From: Amaurobius ferox
Taxonomy: Eukaryota > Arthropoda > Arachnida > Araneae > Amaurobiidae
Reading direction: 5' to 3'
NCBI GenBank assembly: GCA_951213105.1
Contig: OX578146.1
Location: forward strand, 50,871,275-50,935,274
DNA: 64,000 nt
Made by a program: the position numbers and the translations under genes. Under the pieces are notes generated by a model that worked only from the letters and a program-made list of their open reading frames with translations, did not search any database and was not told the DNA's origin. Each line of letters begins with the position of its first letter. Position 1 is the first letter of the stretch. This document shows positions 33,317 through 44,515 of this stretch, one piece after another.

Positions 33317-34768
33317 CCAATTACTCTAAAATGAACCATTCTCGAGATATTATCTACATGTTTAATTTTGAGGAAATGAAGACGGTTTTCGGTGTAGTTA
33401 AAAAACTATTTAATAAAATTCCTTAGAACTTTGTATTTAAGCCCCCTATGGTCATCCTCATGCTGATTAGATTTTGATATGATTCAGAAAAGTATAACAG
33501 GCTCTTTGTGAAATGGCCCGCAAAGATAGTGAAAATCTGATACAAATGACTAAAATGAATATATATGTATATGTTGAAATGTACTGACTAAGTACTTGTT
33601 CTTCCGGTTAATTTTGATTACTAAGCGAATAAGACTAGCCCCATGACGGTAGGATGAACCGTTCTCGAGACATTGCTTTTATTTTTATTTTAAGGACCTG
33701 GAGAATGTAAAGTGAATTAAGTTGCCAAATTTAACGAAGATGCAATAAAAAGGCAAATTGGATATAATATCGAAATGTATCTATGTTATTTTCAGTAATT
33801 AAACTCAATATAGTGCACATGAAATAAAAAATGACAAAAGGAATTTGAATCTGCAGGGAAAGTAATGTGCTGCTCACATCAATTTTTACTTTCTCTGCAA
33901 TACATGATAATGTATAAGGGAAGTATTGGAATCATACAAAAAATCGCAACTCGAGTTTTCGACGGATCTACACGTTTTGAGGCCCCCTAGAACACGAAAA
34001 CACTATCTCTAGCGTGACTTCTGTGTGTCTGTGAGTGCAGATTTTGTATCCACTCTTACTCAACTAATAGATCGAATTTCACAAAATTTGGTAGGTAAGT
34101 CTCTTGTTGGTGACCCTGGTGCTGATTAGATTTTGGTACAATTCGGGATAAAAGAAGCTGCGTTTTTTAGCGAAATGGAACGCAAAAATTGCCTGTATTC
34201 ACTCTAATTGAAAAACTAATTGTCTAAATTTCGGTAGAGAAATCCCTTTTGGGTTACCCTGGTGCTGATTAGATTTCGTTATGATCCGGAAAAAATGAAC
34301 CTACTTTTTTTTACAAAATGGTCCGCAAAAATTGTCTAAATCCAAAATAAAAGACTTTGTATGCTTAAATGCACTAATTATATGCTTATTTTATATGTAA
34401 TGATTGATATGTAATGTTTGAATAACAGCAACTCCATTAGGTACTCTGGGACCAGCCGTTTTCGAGATATTTTAGTTGATTCATACTTTTGCTACGCCTT
34501 CTTTCGGCCTTACATCTCGCTGCTGCAAAACCTCTGGGTCGGCCGTGTGTTCAGCGTCTTCAACACTTTTGCTACGACGGTTTTAAGAATAGGTCCAGTT
34601 ACCAAATGAAAACGAAAGCTGAATTAAAACTGTAAATTCAGTGTAATTTTATTTAAGCATGAGTGCCATTATTTAATGCAATTAAACTCAATTTAATGAA
34701 TTATTAATGAAAGAGAAAATGAATTTAAATCTGCAGGAAAAGTCATGTACTGCCCACGACAGATTTTT

Positions 34769-35205
34769 TATTTTGTGATATAATGAATTTTAACGTAACG
34801 TGAAAGAAACATTGTTTCGTTTACAATAGAAATTCCTTTATAATGCTGATGTATTTCCTCAAAAAGGAAAATTTTATATATTATTTCTGTTATCATTTTT
34901 ACAATGCATATACGAGATTCTAGGTAATACCCGAAACAAGTATAAAATCCACACACCAAATTATAGCATCATTTTTGTTCTTAAAAAAAAATAATTGTTG
35001 CATTATTAGGACACATGCAGCACATCTATAAAACTGTTATGTAATTCGGATGAAATAGCTAAATTTAAATATAAAGACAAAAAATGTTCACTACCAGATT
35101 TATATAAAAGTTCTTTTACCAAAATATATATAGCTGAACTGAATATTATAGATTAACATGAGAGTGAGAAAAAGAAATTCCAAACTTTCGCCAATCGCAA
35201 GTATG
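34769..35205. other. Unassigned AT-rich sequence
   Basis: Nothing recognised between the repeat block and the satellite. Confidence 0.6.
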
Positions 35206-36553
35206 GGATTGCTGGGATAAGAGTAGGGTCATAAAAACAGTTATGGCTATGATATGCCTCACATGACATCGGTTTATAGTGCTGAATGGGTGGAAGACGG
35301 GAGAGCAGTCTCTCGTAATGTCCACCTCTTATTGTATCGGTGTTGATGTTGAATGGGCGTATTTCAGTTGTAGCTATGTATTGACTCGAAAATCCTAACT
35401 AGGGAAATGTTAGGATAAGAGTAGGGTCATGAAAACAGTTATGGCTATGATATGCCTCACATGACATCGGTATATAGTGCTGAATGGGTGTAAGACGGGA
35501 GAGCAGTCTCTCGTAATGTCCACCTCGCATTGTATCGGTGTTGATGTTGAATGGGCGTATTTCAGTTGTAGCTATGTATTGACTCGAAAATCCTAACTAG
35601 GGAAATGTTGGGATAAGAGTAGGGTCATGAAAACAGTTATGGCTATGATATGCCTCACATGACATCGGTATATAGTGCTGAATGGGTGTAAGACGGGAGA
35701 GCAGTCTCTCGTAATGTCCACCTCGCATTGTATCGGTGTTGATGTTGAATGGGCGTTTTTCAGTTGTAGCTATGTATTGACTCGAAAATCCTAACTAGGG
35801 AAATGTTGGGATAAGAGTAGGGTCATGAAAACAGTTATGGCTATGATATGCCTCACATGACATCGGTATATAGTGCTGAATGGGTGTAAGACGGGAGAGC
35901 AGTCTATCGTAATGTCCACCTCGCATTGTATCGGTGTTGATGTTGAATGGGCGTATTTCAGTTGTAGCTATGTATTGACTCGAAAATCATAACTAGGGAA
36001 TTGTTGGGATAAGAGTAGGGTCATGAAAACAGTTATGGCTATGATATGCCTCACATGACATCGGTATATAGTGCTGAATGGGTGTAAGACGGGAGAGCAG
36101 TCTCTCGTAATGTCCACCTCGCATTGTATCGGTGTTGATGTTGAATGGGCGTATTTCAGTTGTAGCTATGTATTGACACGAAAATCCTAACTAAGGAAAT
36201 GTTGGGATAAGAGTAGGGTCATGAAAACAGTTATGGCTATGATATGCCTCACATGACATCGGTATATAGTGCTGAATGGGTGTAAGACGGGAGAGCAGTC
36301 TCTCGTAATGTCCACCTCGCATTGTATCGGTGTTGATGTTGAATGGGCGTATTTCAGTTGTAGCTATGTATTGACTCAAAAATCCTAACTAGGGAAATGT
36401 TGGGATAAGAGTAGGGTCATGAAAACAGTTATGGCTATGATATGCCTCACATGACATCGGTATATAGTGCTGAATGGGTGTAAGACGGGAGAGCAGTCTC
36501 TCGTAATGTCCACCTCGCATTGTATCGGTGTTGATGTTGGATGGGCGTATTTC
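35206..36553. repeat. 198-bp satellite, about 6.8 copies
   Basis: The marker gagtagggtc recurs at 35221, 35419, 35617, 35815, 36013, 36211 and 36409, an exact 198-bp period with only scattered substitutions. The first copy is the most divergent. The period is a multiple of three, but every unit carries an in-frame stop on the minus strand, so it is not one long reading frame. Confidence 0.95.
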
Positions 36554-36890
36554 CATATTTCGCTTAAAATTTTTAGATAACAGTAGAAACATTATCATGA
36601 ATGCGATTTAAAATGTGTGCAAAACAATTCTTGATCGGTGCAATCAGTGGAAACGTTATGAAGCAAATTCTCGATTTCGAGTTTTCTAAAAACCCCGTTT
36701 TCGTATTGGGGTCCTTTTGTGTTTTCTGTATGTGTGCTGTACCTCGCGTATGTTAAATAATAATATATAGTAACCCACTTTTTTTTTCTGAAGCAAACAT
36801 TACCTTGATCGAATGGACAAAAATAATGAATTTGGAACAATGTTTATTCCCATGAGAATAACAAATGTGATATACATTTGTCCATTTTCT

Positions 36891-36962
36891 TATGCCCCAT
36901 GTTTCTAATCTGGGACCCTCTATGTGTGAAGCGGGTGCAATAAACATTACACTATTGGAACA
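36891..36962 (-). pseudogene. tRNA-Val-like relic (CAC loop)
   Basis: Decayed tRNA with readable T arm, anticodon loop TTCACAC and D arm. First of three relics spaced about 218 and 262 bp apart, close to the monomer period of the main array. Confidence 0.7.
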
Positions 36963-36979
36963 CATCTCGTGCTCTAATA

Positions 36980-36980
<1 letters not shown>

Positions 36981-37010
<30 letters not shown>
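36981..37010. repeat. T8-C-G21 homopolymer junction
   Basis: Eight T, one C, then 21 G. Confidence 0.93.
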
Positions 37011-37108
37011 TAACTTTGTCACATGAAAAAGTATAGCTTTGCTTAAAAATATAACTTCATCCCAGGATAACTATACAAAAAATAAATAAATAATTTCATT
37101 TTATTTAT

Positions 37109-37203
37109 TTCCGGCAGGTTTCTAACCTTGGACCTTTTGACGTTTGGTTAGGACTCTGCGCTTTACTCAGATGTGGTTGATAACCAGTACACCAATGGCA
37201 CAC
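37109..37203 (-). pseudogene. tRNA-Val-like relic with insertion
   Basis: T-arm remnant (ggcaggtttctaacctt) and D-arm remnant (ataaccagtacacc) separated by extra bases around the anticodon arm. Confidence 0.6.
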
Positions 37204-37370
37204 TTTTCGTGTGATAAATAATAGTATTTCTATTCATATTTCCTTACAAAATGTAGAAACAACAACAAACTCTACCTTGGGTGAATGGCCAAAGAAAATG
37301 CATTCGAAACAATATTTAATCTCTTGAAAATAAAATGACATAAAATAAATTCATACCAATTTCCCTCTTA

Positions 37371-37444
37371 TAACCACCAGGTTTCAAACTTCGGACCTTC
37401 TGTGTGTGAAATAGACGGGATAACCACTACACCATTGCCAGTAC
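37371..37444 (-). pseudogene. tRNA-Val-like relic (CAC loop)
   Basis: Best preserved relic of the group: ccaccaggtttc and ggataaccactacacc are clear, anticodon loop TTCACAC. The acceptor 5' strand is broken. Confidence 0.7.
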
Positions 37445-38112
37445 ACGTTCCGCCTACTCAATAATAGTATTTCTTCGTACGCTTCTATATTTTGCATAAA
37501 AAATATAGATAACAGCAGCATTCACTACCATAAATGAAAGGGCACGCAGTACCGATGACAGAATTTCACCTCTATCCATTTTCACCCCTACAGGACCCCC
37601 TACAAGGGGACGGACACCACTAGAGTGCAGAAGCCCGGGCTCCAGAGGGAACCCAAATCAGCAATATTTTATTCTAGACGCGGAAGAAGACATGAAAAAT
37701 TCACAGAAAATGGGAAAATCAAATATGAAGGGGGCCCGTGATGAATGTTTGAAGGGGGCCCGTGATAAACCTTTGAACGGGGCTCACAATTTCTATGGGC
37801 GACCCTGCCCCCTATTAAAATTGACCTTCTTTGATAAACTCTTTTTGCAGCCCGAGCCTCCAAGTTTCCTGAGGTCCCATGCAACGCTTCCCCACTGTCG
37901 GCGGCGCTGAGATCATAGAAAATGTTTTCAAAACAATATTTTACCATGAGAATTATACAAAAGAAAGAACAAAACTATAGTTCACAGAAATATAAAAAAA
38001 ATAAATTAAATTTCTTTATCTGCCCACGGACACCAAATTTTAAAATCATGTAATGTAAAGCAATAAGAAATTAAAATAGTAGAATTTTTTGTTCCGTGGG
38101 TTGGCACGAATA
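37445..38112. other. Unassigned, with 24-bp GC-rich tandem
   Basis: No gene recognised. At about 37728-37790 a 24-bp unit (aagggggcccgtgat...) repeats about 2.5 times. Confidence 0.6.
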
Positions 38113-38117
38113 GGAAT

Positions 38118-38954
38118 TGTCGCATGGTAAACCCATGAGCCAATATTTTCGGGAATGCGACCTTGAGTCTTCTTATTTATTTTGGGGGTCAGCCTTTTCG
38201 TTCGGCCATCTGCACTCGAAATAGAAAACCAGGATGTCGAAGTTGCTTTGGATCTCGGATTCGTACCGAAAGATTTAACGGGCGTCCTGTCCTTTTCGGA
38301 AGGGTCATAGGGTCCTCGGCGACTTTGAATTAGTTGGCCGAAAGAGTATCGGTTTCGCAGGGGCTTGAAAAGGGGCTTTTTGTTTCTGGGGGTCTAAAAG
38401 CCAATGGCGTTGCTTTGAGGTCAAGGGGTTAAGACCCTGAATCCAATGGGATGTTTGTGTGCGCCTCAGGGGCGTGTTTTAAAATCTTGGAGAGAGAGAG
38501 TTTTTCAGAATTTAAAAAAGGAACGAGGAGAAGGTTTTGTGTTGTGAGTGAGAAAAGATACTCTCCTCATGGTCCTCAACCATGAGAGGCTGTTCATTCA
38601 GCGAATGTTCGGTGAGTTCCACATTTAAGGGCCTGTGCCTGATTTGTACTTTTTACTTCTCTCTCCGGGTTAAGGATATTTAAATATTTCATATTTTTAA
38701 ATTTAATTTTTAATTACCATCTTTCATATTTTAGTCTATGAGACTACATATACTTTTGTATTTGTTTAATTGCTTATCTAAAATTGGTAGTTATCCCATT
38801 TGGAATATGGGAAGTTGTCTTTTAAATATTTTAAATCAAATTCTTGTAAATATTTATATAGTATAAATAAATTAATGTTTGTGTTTATACTCACGGCCTT
38901 ATTCTTTTCGCGCTCTTACCGGGCGTGTCCTAAAAAGGAAGTTACCTTAGGACA
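38118..38954 (+). repeat. 5' LTR (837 bp), family L1
   Basis: TG...CA ends. Differs from the 3' LTR at one T/A near 38192, a three-base cluster near 38240, one T/C in the cat(a)tttag region and one T/A near 38908. A diverged relative is the solo LTR at 60072-60915. Confidence 0.93.
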
Positions 38955-38961
38955 AATAATT

Positions 38962-38979
38962 TGGTGCCTTAGACCAGGA
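38962..38979 (+). promoter_or_regulatory. Candidate primer-binding site
   Basis: tggtgccttagaccagga starts 7 bases after the 5' LTR and begins with the TGG expected opposite a CCA. From memory of animal tRNA-Leu, its complement resembles the internal stretch GGTCTAAGGCGCCA of the D arm rather than a tRNA 3' end. Confidence 0.5.
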
Positions 38980-39128
38980 TGAATTTGGTTGGGTTCAGTA
39001 ACGAAGGAAAATATATTGGCGCCAACGAACAGGATATAAGAATTATGTTTGATGCATTAACCAAGGAAAATTTTTTTTTGAAAGATGGTAAAAATAAAAC
39101 AAATAATAAATGTCAATATCTGCAATAA
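38979..39128 (+). pseudogene. Possible gag N-terminal remnant
   Basis: A 49-codon frame starting directly at the candidate primer-binding site, with ordinary amino-acid content (starts MNLVGFSNEG), then a stop. Position suits a gag start; no family recognised. A second short frame at 39161-39322 (starts MKNLEEMYKP) may be a further fragment. Confidence 0.35.
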
Positions 39129-39447
39129 TTTTTTTTCCCTAGTAATAAATAAATTTTAATATGAAAAATTTAGAAGAAATGTATAAACCTTTGAGAAGGG
39201 TTAACGGTTTCATTTGCCATGAAAATATGTGTTTTAATAGATTATTGAGAAATTACAAAGAATTAAAATTGGTGAGAGTTATGTGTATATATATATTTTT
39301 TACTTGTTATATATGTCAGTGATTGCATTTTACATGTAAATGGGGAATGTTTAAGAAATTTTTTTTGGAATTTAAGAATTTTTTGGGGAAAATGGTAACA
39401 TCAAGAAATATTTTGGAAGCGAAATTAGATAGATGCTATTTTAAGTA

Positions 39448-39448
<1 letters not shown>

Positions 39449-39486
<38 letters not shown>
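39449..39486 (+). repeat. A38 homopolymer inside LTR element
   Basis: Uninterrupted A run between the gag-like remnants and the integrase remnant. Confidence 0.93.
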
Positions 39487-39488
<2 letters not shown>

Positions 39489-39618
39489 AATCTTTTCTTG
39501 AGTCTATTTGAAATAATTTAGATGTATGTTTATTATGAATGTTTATACCAAATTTATGTAGAGATAAAAAGCGGTTTCTTTTTCCCATTGGAATATATTC
39601 AATAACGGGGTTTGGATA

Positions 39619-40281
39619 ATGATTTTATGTATATCGAGAGGAAATGTATATCAGTTTTGTTTTTGTGAGGCAAACTTTTTGGGTCCACGATATGGTTTGA
39701 AAATTTTTGGTGGTATTAATCTGTTTGTATATTTCTTAAATTTTGTGTATGTTTTTGATTATGTATATTTTGATCCAATTTTGAGGTCCACATCAAAAGT
39801 ATTTTTGAAAAATCACGTGAAATCGTTTAAAAAGACTAAATGGCTGGGACCTTACAGAGTTGTAAAAAAAATAAACAGATTTATTTATGACATAAAACAG
39901 ATAAATATGCCTTATTCCAAGACCTTTAGGGCACACATAAATCGCTTGCGTTTGATGATTGAAAGGCGAGATCATTTAAAAATTGATGAGAGCGAAAATA
40001 ATCAGCAGACAACTGAGGAATCACAGAGTATTCCGTTGCTTTCGAAAAAACAAGAGACGAGCGGAGAATCCGAAACTCCTTTTTTTCTATGGGACCAAGA
40101 GACAGACAAAAATTTACCCTCAAATGTAAATACACCCACTAGCATCTCAGATACAGCGGATCACACACACATACATCTGGTTCGAAATCGCCCTTATTAC
40201 CTACTCCGACCGATACACATCAACAAGTGTCTGTTTCTCGCACTAATAAAAATTATTCTTTTAGACAAACTCCTAGGGTGA
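39619..40281 (+). CDS. Integrase C-terminal remnant
   Basis: Open frame of 220 codons. Residues about 50-117 resemble the C-terminal part of LTR-element integrases: KWLGPYRVVKK, a YDI strand about 20 residues on, and a final HINRLRLM, matching the family pattern W.GPY.V....Y.I...HVNRLK. The N-terminal third is hydrophobic and probably accidental frame extension; the Ser/Thr/Gln-rich tail resembles a linker after integrase. The zinc-binding and catalytic domains are absent, so it cannot integrate DNA on its own. Confidence 0.6.
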   Translation: MILCISRGNVYQFCFCEANFLGPRYGLKIFGGINLFVYFLNFVYVFDYVYFDPILRSTSKVFLKNHVKSFKKTKWLGPYRVVKKINRFIYDIKQINMPYSKTFRAHINRLRLMIERRDHLKIDESENNQQTTEESQSIPLLSKKQETSGESETPFFLWDQETDKNLPSNVNTPTSISDTADHTHIHLVRNRPYYLLRPIHINKCLFLALIKIILLDKLLG

Positions 40282-40563
40282 ATTATACTGAATTCTAAAT
40301 ATTTTGGGTGGTTTTGTCGTATTCGGTTAAAATTTTTAGTATAGTATTTTTGGGAAAAATTTTCATTTTTTACATTTTATAATTTTGGTCGCGAAGATTA
40401 TTTAATTAATACACATTTGAGTGATTTTAGTTTTAGAACAAAATTTTTGCTGAAATTAGAAGTAATGTGAGATTATAATAAACCTTTTATATGTTATGGG
40501 TACGAGTTTACAAAAATTTTACAAATGGTTCTGAAAATGAAATATAGAAGGTGAGTGGGTTAG

Positions 40564-41063
40564 ATAATCGAATTTTTAAAGGCAACAGAATTTTCTCTTA
40601 ACTTTGACGGTTCTATTTTATGGCAAACACAAGGATTTCCAAAAGTTTCTTGTTCACACAACACAGATGTTTTCAAAGGGGGGCAACATTGGTTGAAATT
40701 TGATACGTCGCAATGGGGGTTTTCTTCCTCACTCCAAAAGGAGGGTCATTTTCACAGACAAAACACAAGACTCGCAGAATGGTTACAAAGAAAAAAGGAG
40801 TGGTTTTAGCAGATATATTTCACGGGAGCTGGGAGTTAGTTAGCCGAGGAGAACATAAATTGCAAAGAGGGGGGATGACACATTTTCAGTAGAGAGATTT
40901 CCGTTTCGTTTGGATAGAGTTACCAGTGGATAATAGAAATGCGAAGGCATTTTTGCAGCTGGAGAGAGTTAGGTTATTGGGAATTAAAATACATAAAATA
41001 ATAAGTAGAGTATTTTTCGATAAAAAGGTAATTATAAAAATAATAAATAATGAAAATAAATAG
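40564..41063 (+). pseudogene. Decayed unknown gene downstream of integrase
   Basis: Two open stretches in different frames look coding by composition: 40564-40806 (rich in W, H, F, Q) and 40800-41060, the latter interrupted by one TAG at 40890. The join implies a frameshift near 40800. No family recognised. Position after integrase is where Gypsy-like and retroviral elements carry an envelope or accessory gene, but no membrane segment or cleavage motif is visible. Confidence 0.45.
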
Positions 41064-43020
41064 ATATTATATTAATTCAATTTGTAACCTAAATGGAAAG
41101 AAAATTTTAAATGCTAAGAAAACTTTTGTTTACAAGGGAATTCTAATAAAGTGACAGAGCTAACAGACAATGTACAAACAACAAAGAGTAAATTTTTAAG
41201 TTTAATAAACAAATAAATAAATAAATAGGCCTTTTTAACAATTGTTGATAGGATATATAATTTGACCTTAGGCACATTTTTTTTCTGCGGGCAGAATGGT
41301 GTGATGTTTGGGATTTAGAGTGTATATTTCTATACATTGAGGATTGAATCAGACTGTTTGAGTGATCAACAAAGGGTATCTTTCATCTTCTGATGACACA
41401 TAACGTTGAAGGGATTTATATAAAAAAATAAATAAATAAATAAGCAAAAAGTATTTCATTTTTTTTTTGTATCTCTTAACTTTTTTATCCAATATTTTTA
41501 TCGTCTATAAAGGGTACTTTCCTATATTCACTTATATTTTACTTTTGTTAAAACACACATAATTTAATAAATTATTCGGAATAGAAAATTGATAGGTTTG
41601 TTAGATTGTTAGGCTCAAAAGGGAATCAATTTTTGGATACAATAATTTTCTTAAATCGTTACACGTAGTACTGTAAGTGACAGTTGCCGGCATATTTTCT
41701 GAACGTATGGAGAATTTTTTTTTAGTTTCTATGGGTAGTTTAGGAAGAAAAGGTGAGATTTGCTAGTTTTTTTTTCCTTCGGGTATGTTGAACGCTAACA
41801 AAGCATTGGAAGATAAAAAGTTATAAAATGTAGTTGTGGGAGAATGCAGTTGGATAATAATATCACTAATTTAGCATGTTTAAGTAGTGTTTCTAAAAAA
41901 AGAAAGAAAAGAAAGGAAAAATATATGGGGTTTTCTCTTGTGATTTGGTTTTATTGTTAGGGTGTTATCTCTTTACCTACATAAATGGTCATGGTTAAAT
42001 ATGTATTTTTACAGTAAATAATAGGCTAGGATATAGTGTGGTTAGAATGATAGGGGTATTTTTCATGATAGATGGAATGGATAAGATATAAAATTGAAGG
42101 TCAATGGTATTTCATTTTAAAAAAAGGGGGAAATTTATATTTTTAATGTGAGACTAGTGTTTATTTGAGGAAAATAAGGCTTAATGCATAAAGTGGTGAA
42201 AGTATTAATAAAAAGTGTGATAAAACCCTTTTTGTAAAGAAAATAAAGGAAGTGAGGAAATGAGTGAATAAGATGATTTTGCTTAATGAAACAAAATTTT
42301 AGCACTTAGAGTAAATTTTCCCTTCGAATGTAAGAAAAGGATTTTCGTTTATCAGGCAAAATTTTGCGAGGTGTGTTTTTATTTTCTGAAAGGTACACGT
42401 TTGGGAGTTATTTTGGTTTTTTTTTCATACAAACTAGAGAATAATAGAAGAAGAAAAAAAAAGAGTTTTTTTTATGCAGTAAGACACTGTAATTTTTAGT
42501 TAAAGTCACATATTAAGCGACGGGTTATACATATGTACATGTAAAATTTTCGAATTGGTTTGAAACTTTCATTTTAATCAAAAATATATAATTTTCTGTA
42601 CCTTGCAATTAATGAGATATTTTAATGTGTTGGATGATTTTGATTTTTTTCTTTGGATAGAAAATTTTTAGTTTAGATCATGTAATTTAATTATGGAAAT
42701 TTTGTGTGATATTTTATGGTTTTGAATTTTTGAATTTCATGGTATATGAAACATGTTATTTAACGTAAAGTTGCCTTTGGCAGTAAAGTTTGTATATGTA
42801 AAGGAATAAAGTTTTATATGTAAGGGAGTAAAATTTTATACATTTTTACGTTCATGTTCATGCATTTAGAAATTTTGCATTTTGTTTCAAAATATTTTGT
42901 TCTCAGAGGGAGAGAAGAATAAAGTGCATATTGGCTAGGTCTCTTAGTGGTAACTTTGCCGTCACTAAGGCCAGTCTATATATATATATATTGTATTTTG
43001 TATAAAAATTATTATTAATA
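41064..43020. other. LTR-element interior, no gene seen
   Basis: AT-rich with strong T-over-A skew on the plus strand, short homopolymers and an (TA)n run near 42978. No reading frame of interest. Confidence 0.55.
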
Positions 43021-43119
43021 CTGTTGAAGCAGTTTGCACAGCACGAAATCTCCAAGGTGATGCGCACGGAACGTGCTATATGATATGTTCATTTCAACAA
43101 TTTTCATCTCGGGTCAGCA

Positions 43120-43160
43120 GGTGACCGGATGTTGGCACATGCCAACACTATATAAACAAT
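43120..43160 (+). promoter_or_regulatory. Promoter-like palindrome plus TATA box
   Basis: TGTTGGCA and TGCCAACA form a palindrome with a 2-base centre at about 43131-43148, resembling an NF-I-type TTGGC(n)GCCAA site. It is followed within a few bases by ctatataaac. Lies inside the LTR element, not in an LTR. Confidence 0.35.
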
Positions 43161-43670
43161 TTTTGATGACTGAATACGGCATTGTAGTATGTCGATACGT
43201 TGGTCAGATCAGCACAGAGACAATTACTATGTTGGTTTTCCTCTAAGGACGGGGTGCAGAAGATTCCACCGGTGTTTGTTTTTTCCTCTACGGACGGGGT
43301 GCAGAAAGTGCACGATACCACACGAAAGAACTGTGTCCTGAACTGTGCGGGGTGACTGCGTTCTTTTCAGTACTGATGTTAAAACTGTCACAATACGCAC
43401 ATTGGTCACAAAAATATGTAGAAATGTGCTACACAATGGATAGCAATTTTTGCCATTATAGAGCATTTTGCATCAGTTTTTTTTTTGTTTTGTTTTTTTC
43501 AGTTTATGCCAAGTACAAGGCGTATAAACATTTATAGCCACAGACATGCCTTTCGTTATAAACAAATTACATGTATCAGACTTTGTATACAGAACAGGCA
43601 ATTACACGTTCCTGGGATTTCTACCGTCTGTTTTCTACTGTTTCCGTGATTTCTACTGTCTCGTTTTACA

Positions 43671-44003
43671 ATGCATACATTTACACGTTTCCAGTTTTCT
43701 ACAGGACAGTTTTCTACAGTTTTACATGTTCCAGTTATATATACTGGGAAGAGTTGTCCACGTTGCAGTTTTCTACGGTTCCAGATTCCAGTCAATTTAT
43801 ACTGTCAGACAGCGGACTTGGTGTTTCATGTGTGGTTTTCTGTTTACGGAGAGGTAAACCAAAGACACTCTCATCTATACCTTGTAAACAGCTACTGTGG
43901 TGATAAACTTGCAAATTTGGTGGACAATTTGCAAAACTTTGTGATGGACAATTTGCAAAAACTTTTGGGAATACAAAAAGAACTAAAAAACATTATCAGT
44001 TAG
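43671..44003 (+). CDS. Hypothetical small ORF with coiled-coil-like end
   Basis: 110 codons. The last 35 residues have a leucine/hydrophobic spacing typical of an amphipathic helix (LANLVDNLQNFV...NLQKLL). The first half is low-complexity (repeated ttttctac motifs) and is open in several overlapping frames, so coding status is doubtful. No family recognised. Confidence 0.2.
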   Translation: MHTFTRFQFSTGQFSTVLHVPVIYTGKSCPRCSFLRFQIPVNLYCQTADLVFHVWFSVYGEVNQRHSHLYLVNSYCGDKLANLVDNLQNFVMDNLQKLLGIQKELKNIIS

Positions 44004-44346
44004 AAAAGTAATTTAGTTTGAGTGACTTTGTACAGCCTTGTGCAACACAAATAACAGACTTTCTGATTTGTTGTCCAGAATTCATCAATTTGTTTTATAT
44101 TTTGATTTTATTGTATTGTGTTTATATTGACAATTGTTTTTTTTTTCTTTTATGTGCAATATGATGTTTTTTTTATGTGTTTTATTATACAGGAGGAAAC
44201 TTCTGTTTTCAGAGGTTGGTTTCTGTGTGGCTGGAAGGAAAGCAGATTACGCTCCAGCACATTTTTGATTTTTCTTTATGATTTTGATTGTAAAATTTTT
44301 TGTATTTTGATTTTAAATTTTTTAACTTTTTGGATTTTGGATGTTT

Positions 44347-44366
44347 TTAATGGGGAAATGGAGGTA
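44347..44366 (+). repeat. Upstream copy of polypurine tract
   Basis: ttaatggggaaatggaggta, repeated exactly next to the 3' LTR. About 37 bp around it are duplicated 149 bp apart. Confidence 0.7.
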
Positions 44367-44494
44367 TTTTTTTGAAAGGCGTTTTGCGCCCCAGCATTTC
44401 GTAATTTGCTTAATGTTTTTTGATGGTAAAATTTAAAAAAAAAATTTAAATTTTTGAAATTTTGAAATTTTAATTTTTGGATTTTGGAATTTTT

Positions 44495-44513
44495 AATGGG
44501 GAAATGGAGGTAT
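44495..44513 (+). promoter_or_regulatory. Polypurine tract of LTR element
   Basis: aatggggaaatggaggta ends two to three bases before the 3' LTR start at 44516, the position expected for plus-strand priming. Confidence 0.7.
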
Positions 44514-44515
44514 AT

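Larger units (their letters stand above)
27464..34768 (-). repeat. Tandem block of family-1 units, minus strand
   Basis: Seven units: 27464-28253, 28254-29200, 29201-30018, 30019-31131, 31132-31882, 31883-33887, 33888-34768. Each begins (plus view) with a hairpin of arms ACTTTCCCT/AGGGAAAGT and ATACAT/ATGTAT and ends with gtgctgcccacatcaga. Length differences come from SINE and LTR insertions and from extra copies of the internal subrepeat (unit at 30019). Divergence rises toward the right end. Confidence 0.9.

Noticed and set aside
33070..33426. 118-codon open frame
   Set aside because: It crosses the 3' boundary of the solo LTR at 33316 into the host repeat, so it cannot be an old gene.
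35206..36553. CRISPR-like array
   Set aside because: The whole 198-bp unit is repeated, with no variable spacers, and the context is eukaryotic.
35206..36598. Satellite as a repeated protein
   Set aside because: Although 198 is divisible by three, each unit has an in-frame stop and no start context.
39017..39036. Retrovirus-style primer-binding site at tggcgccaacgaacagga
   Set aside because: It resembles a lysine-type site, but lies about 60 bp past the LTR and inside the gag-like frame; the site at 38962 is better placed.
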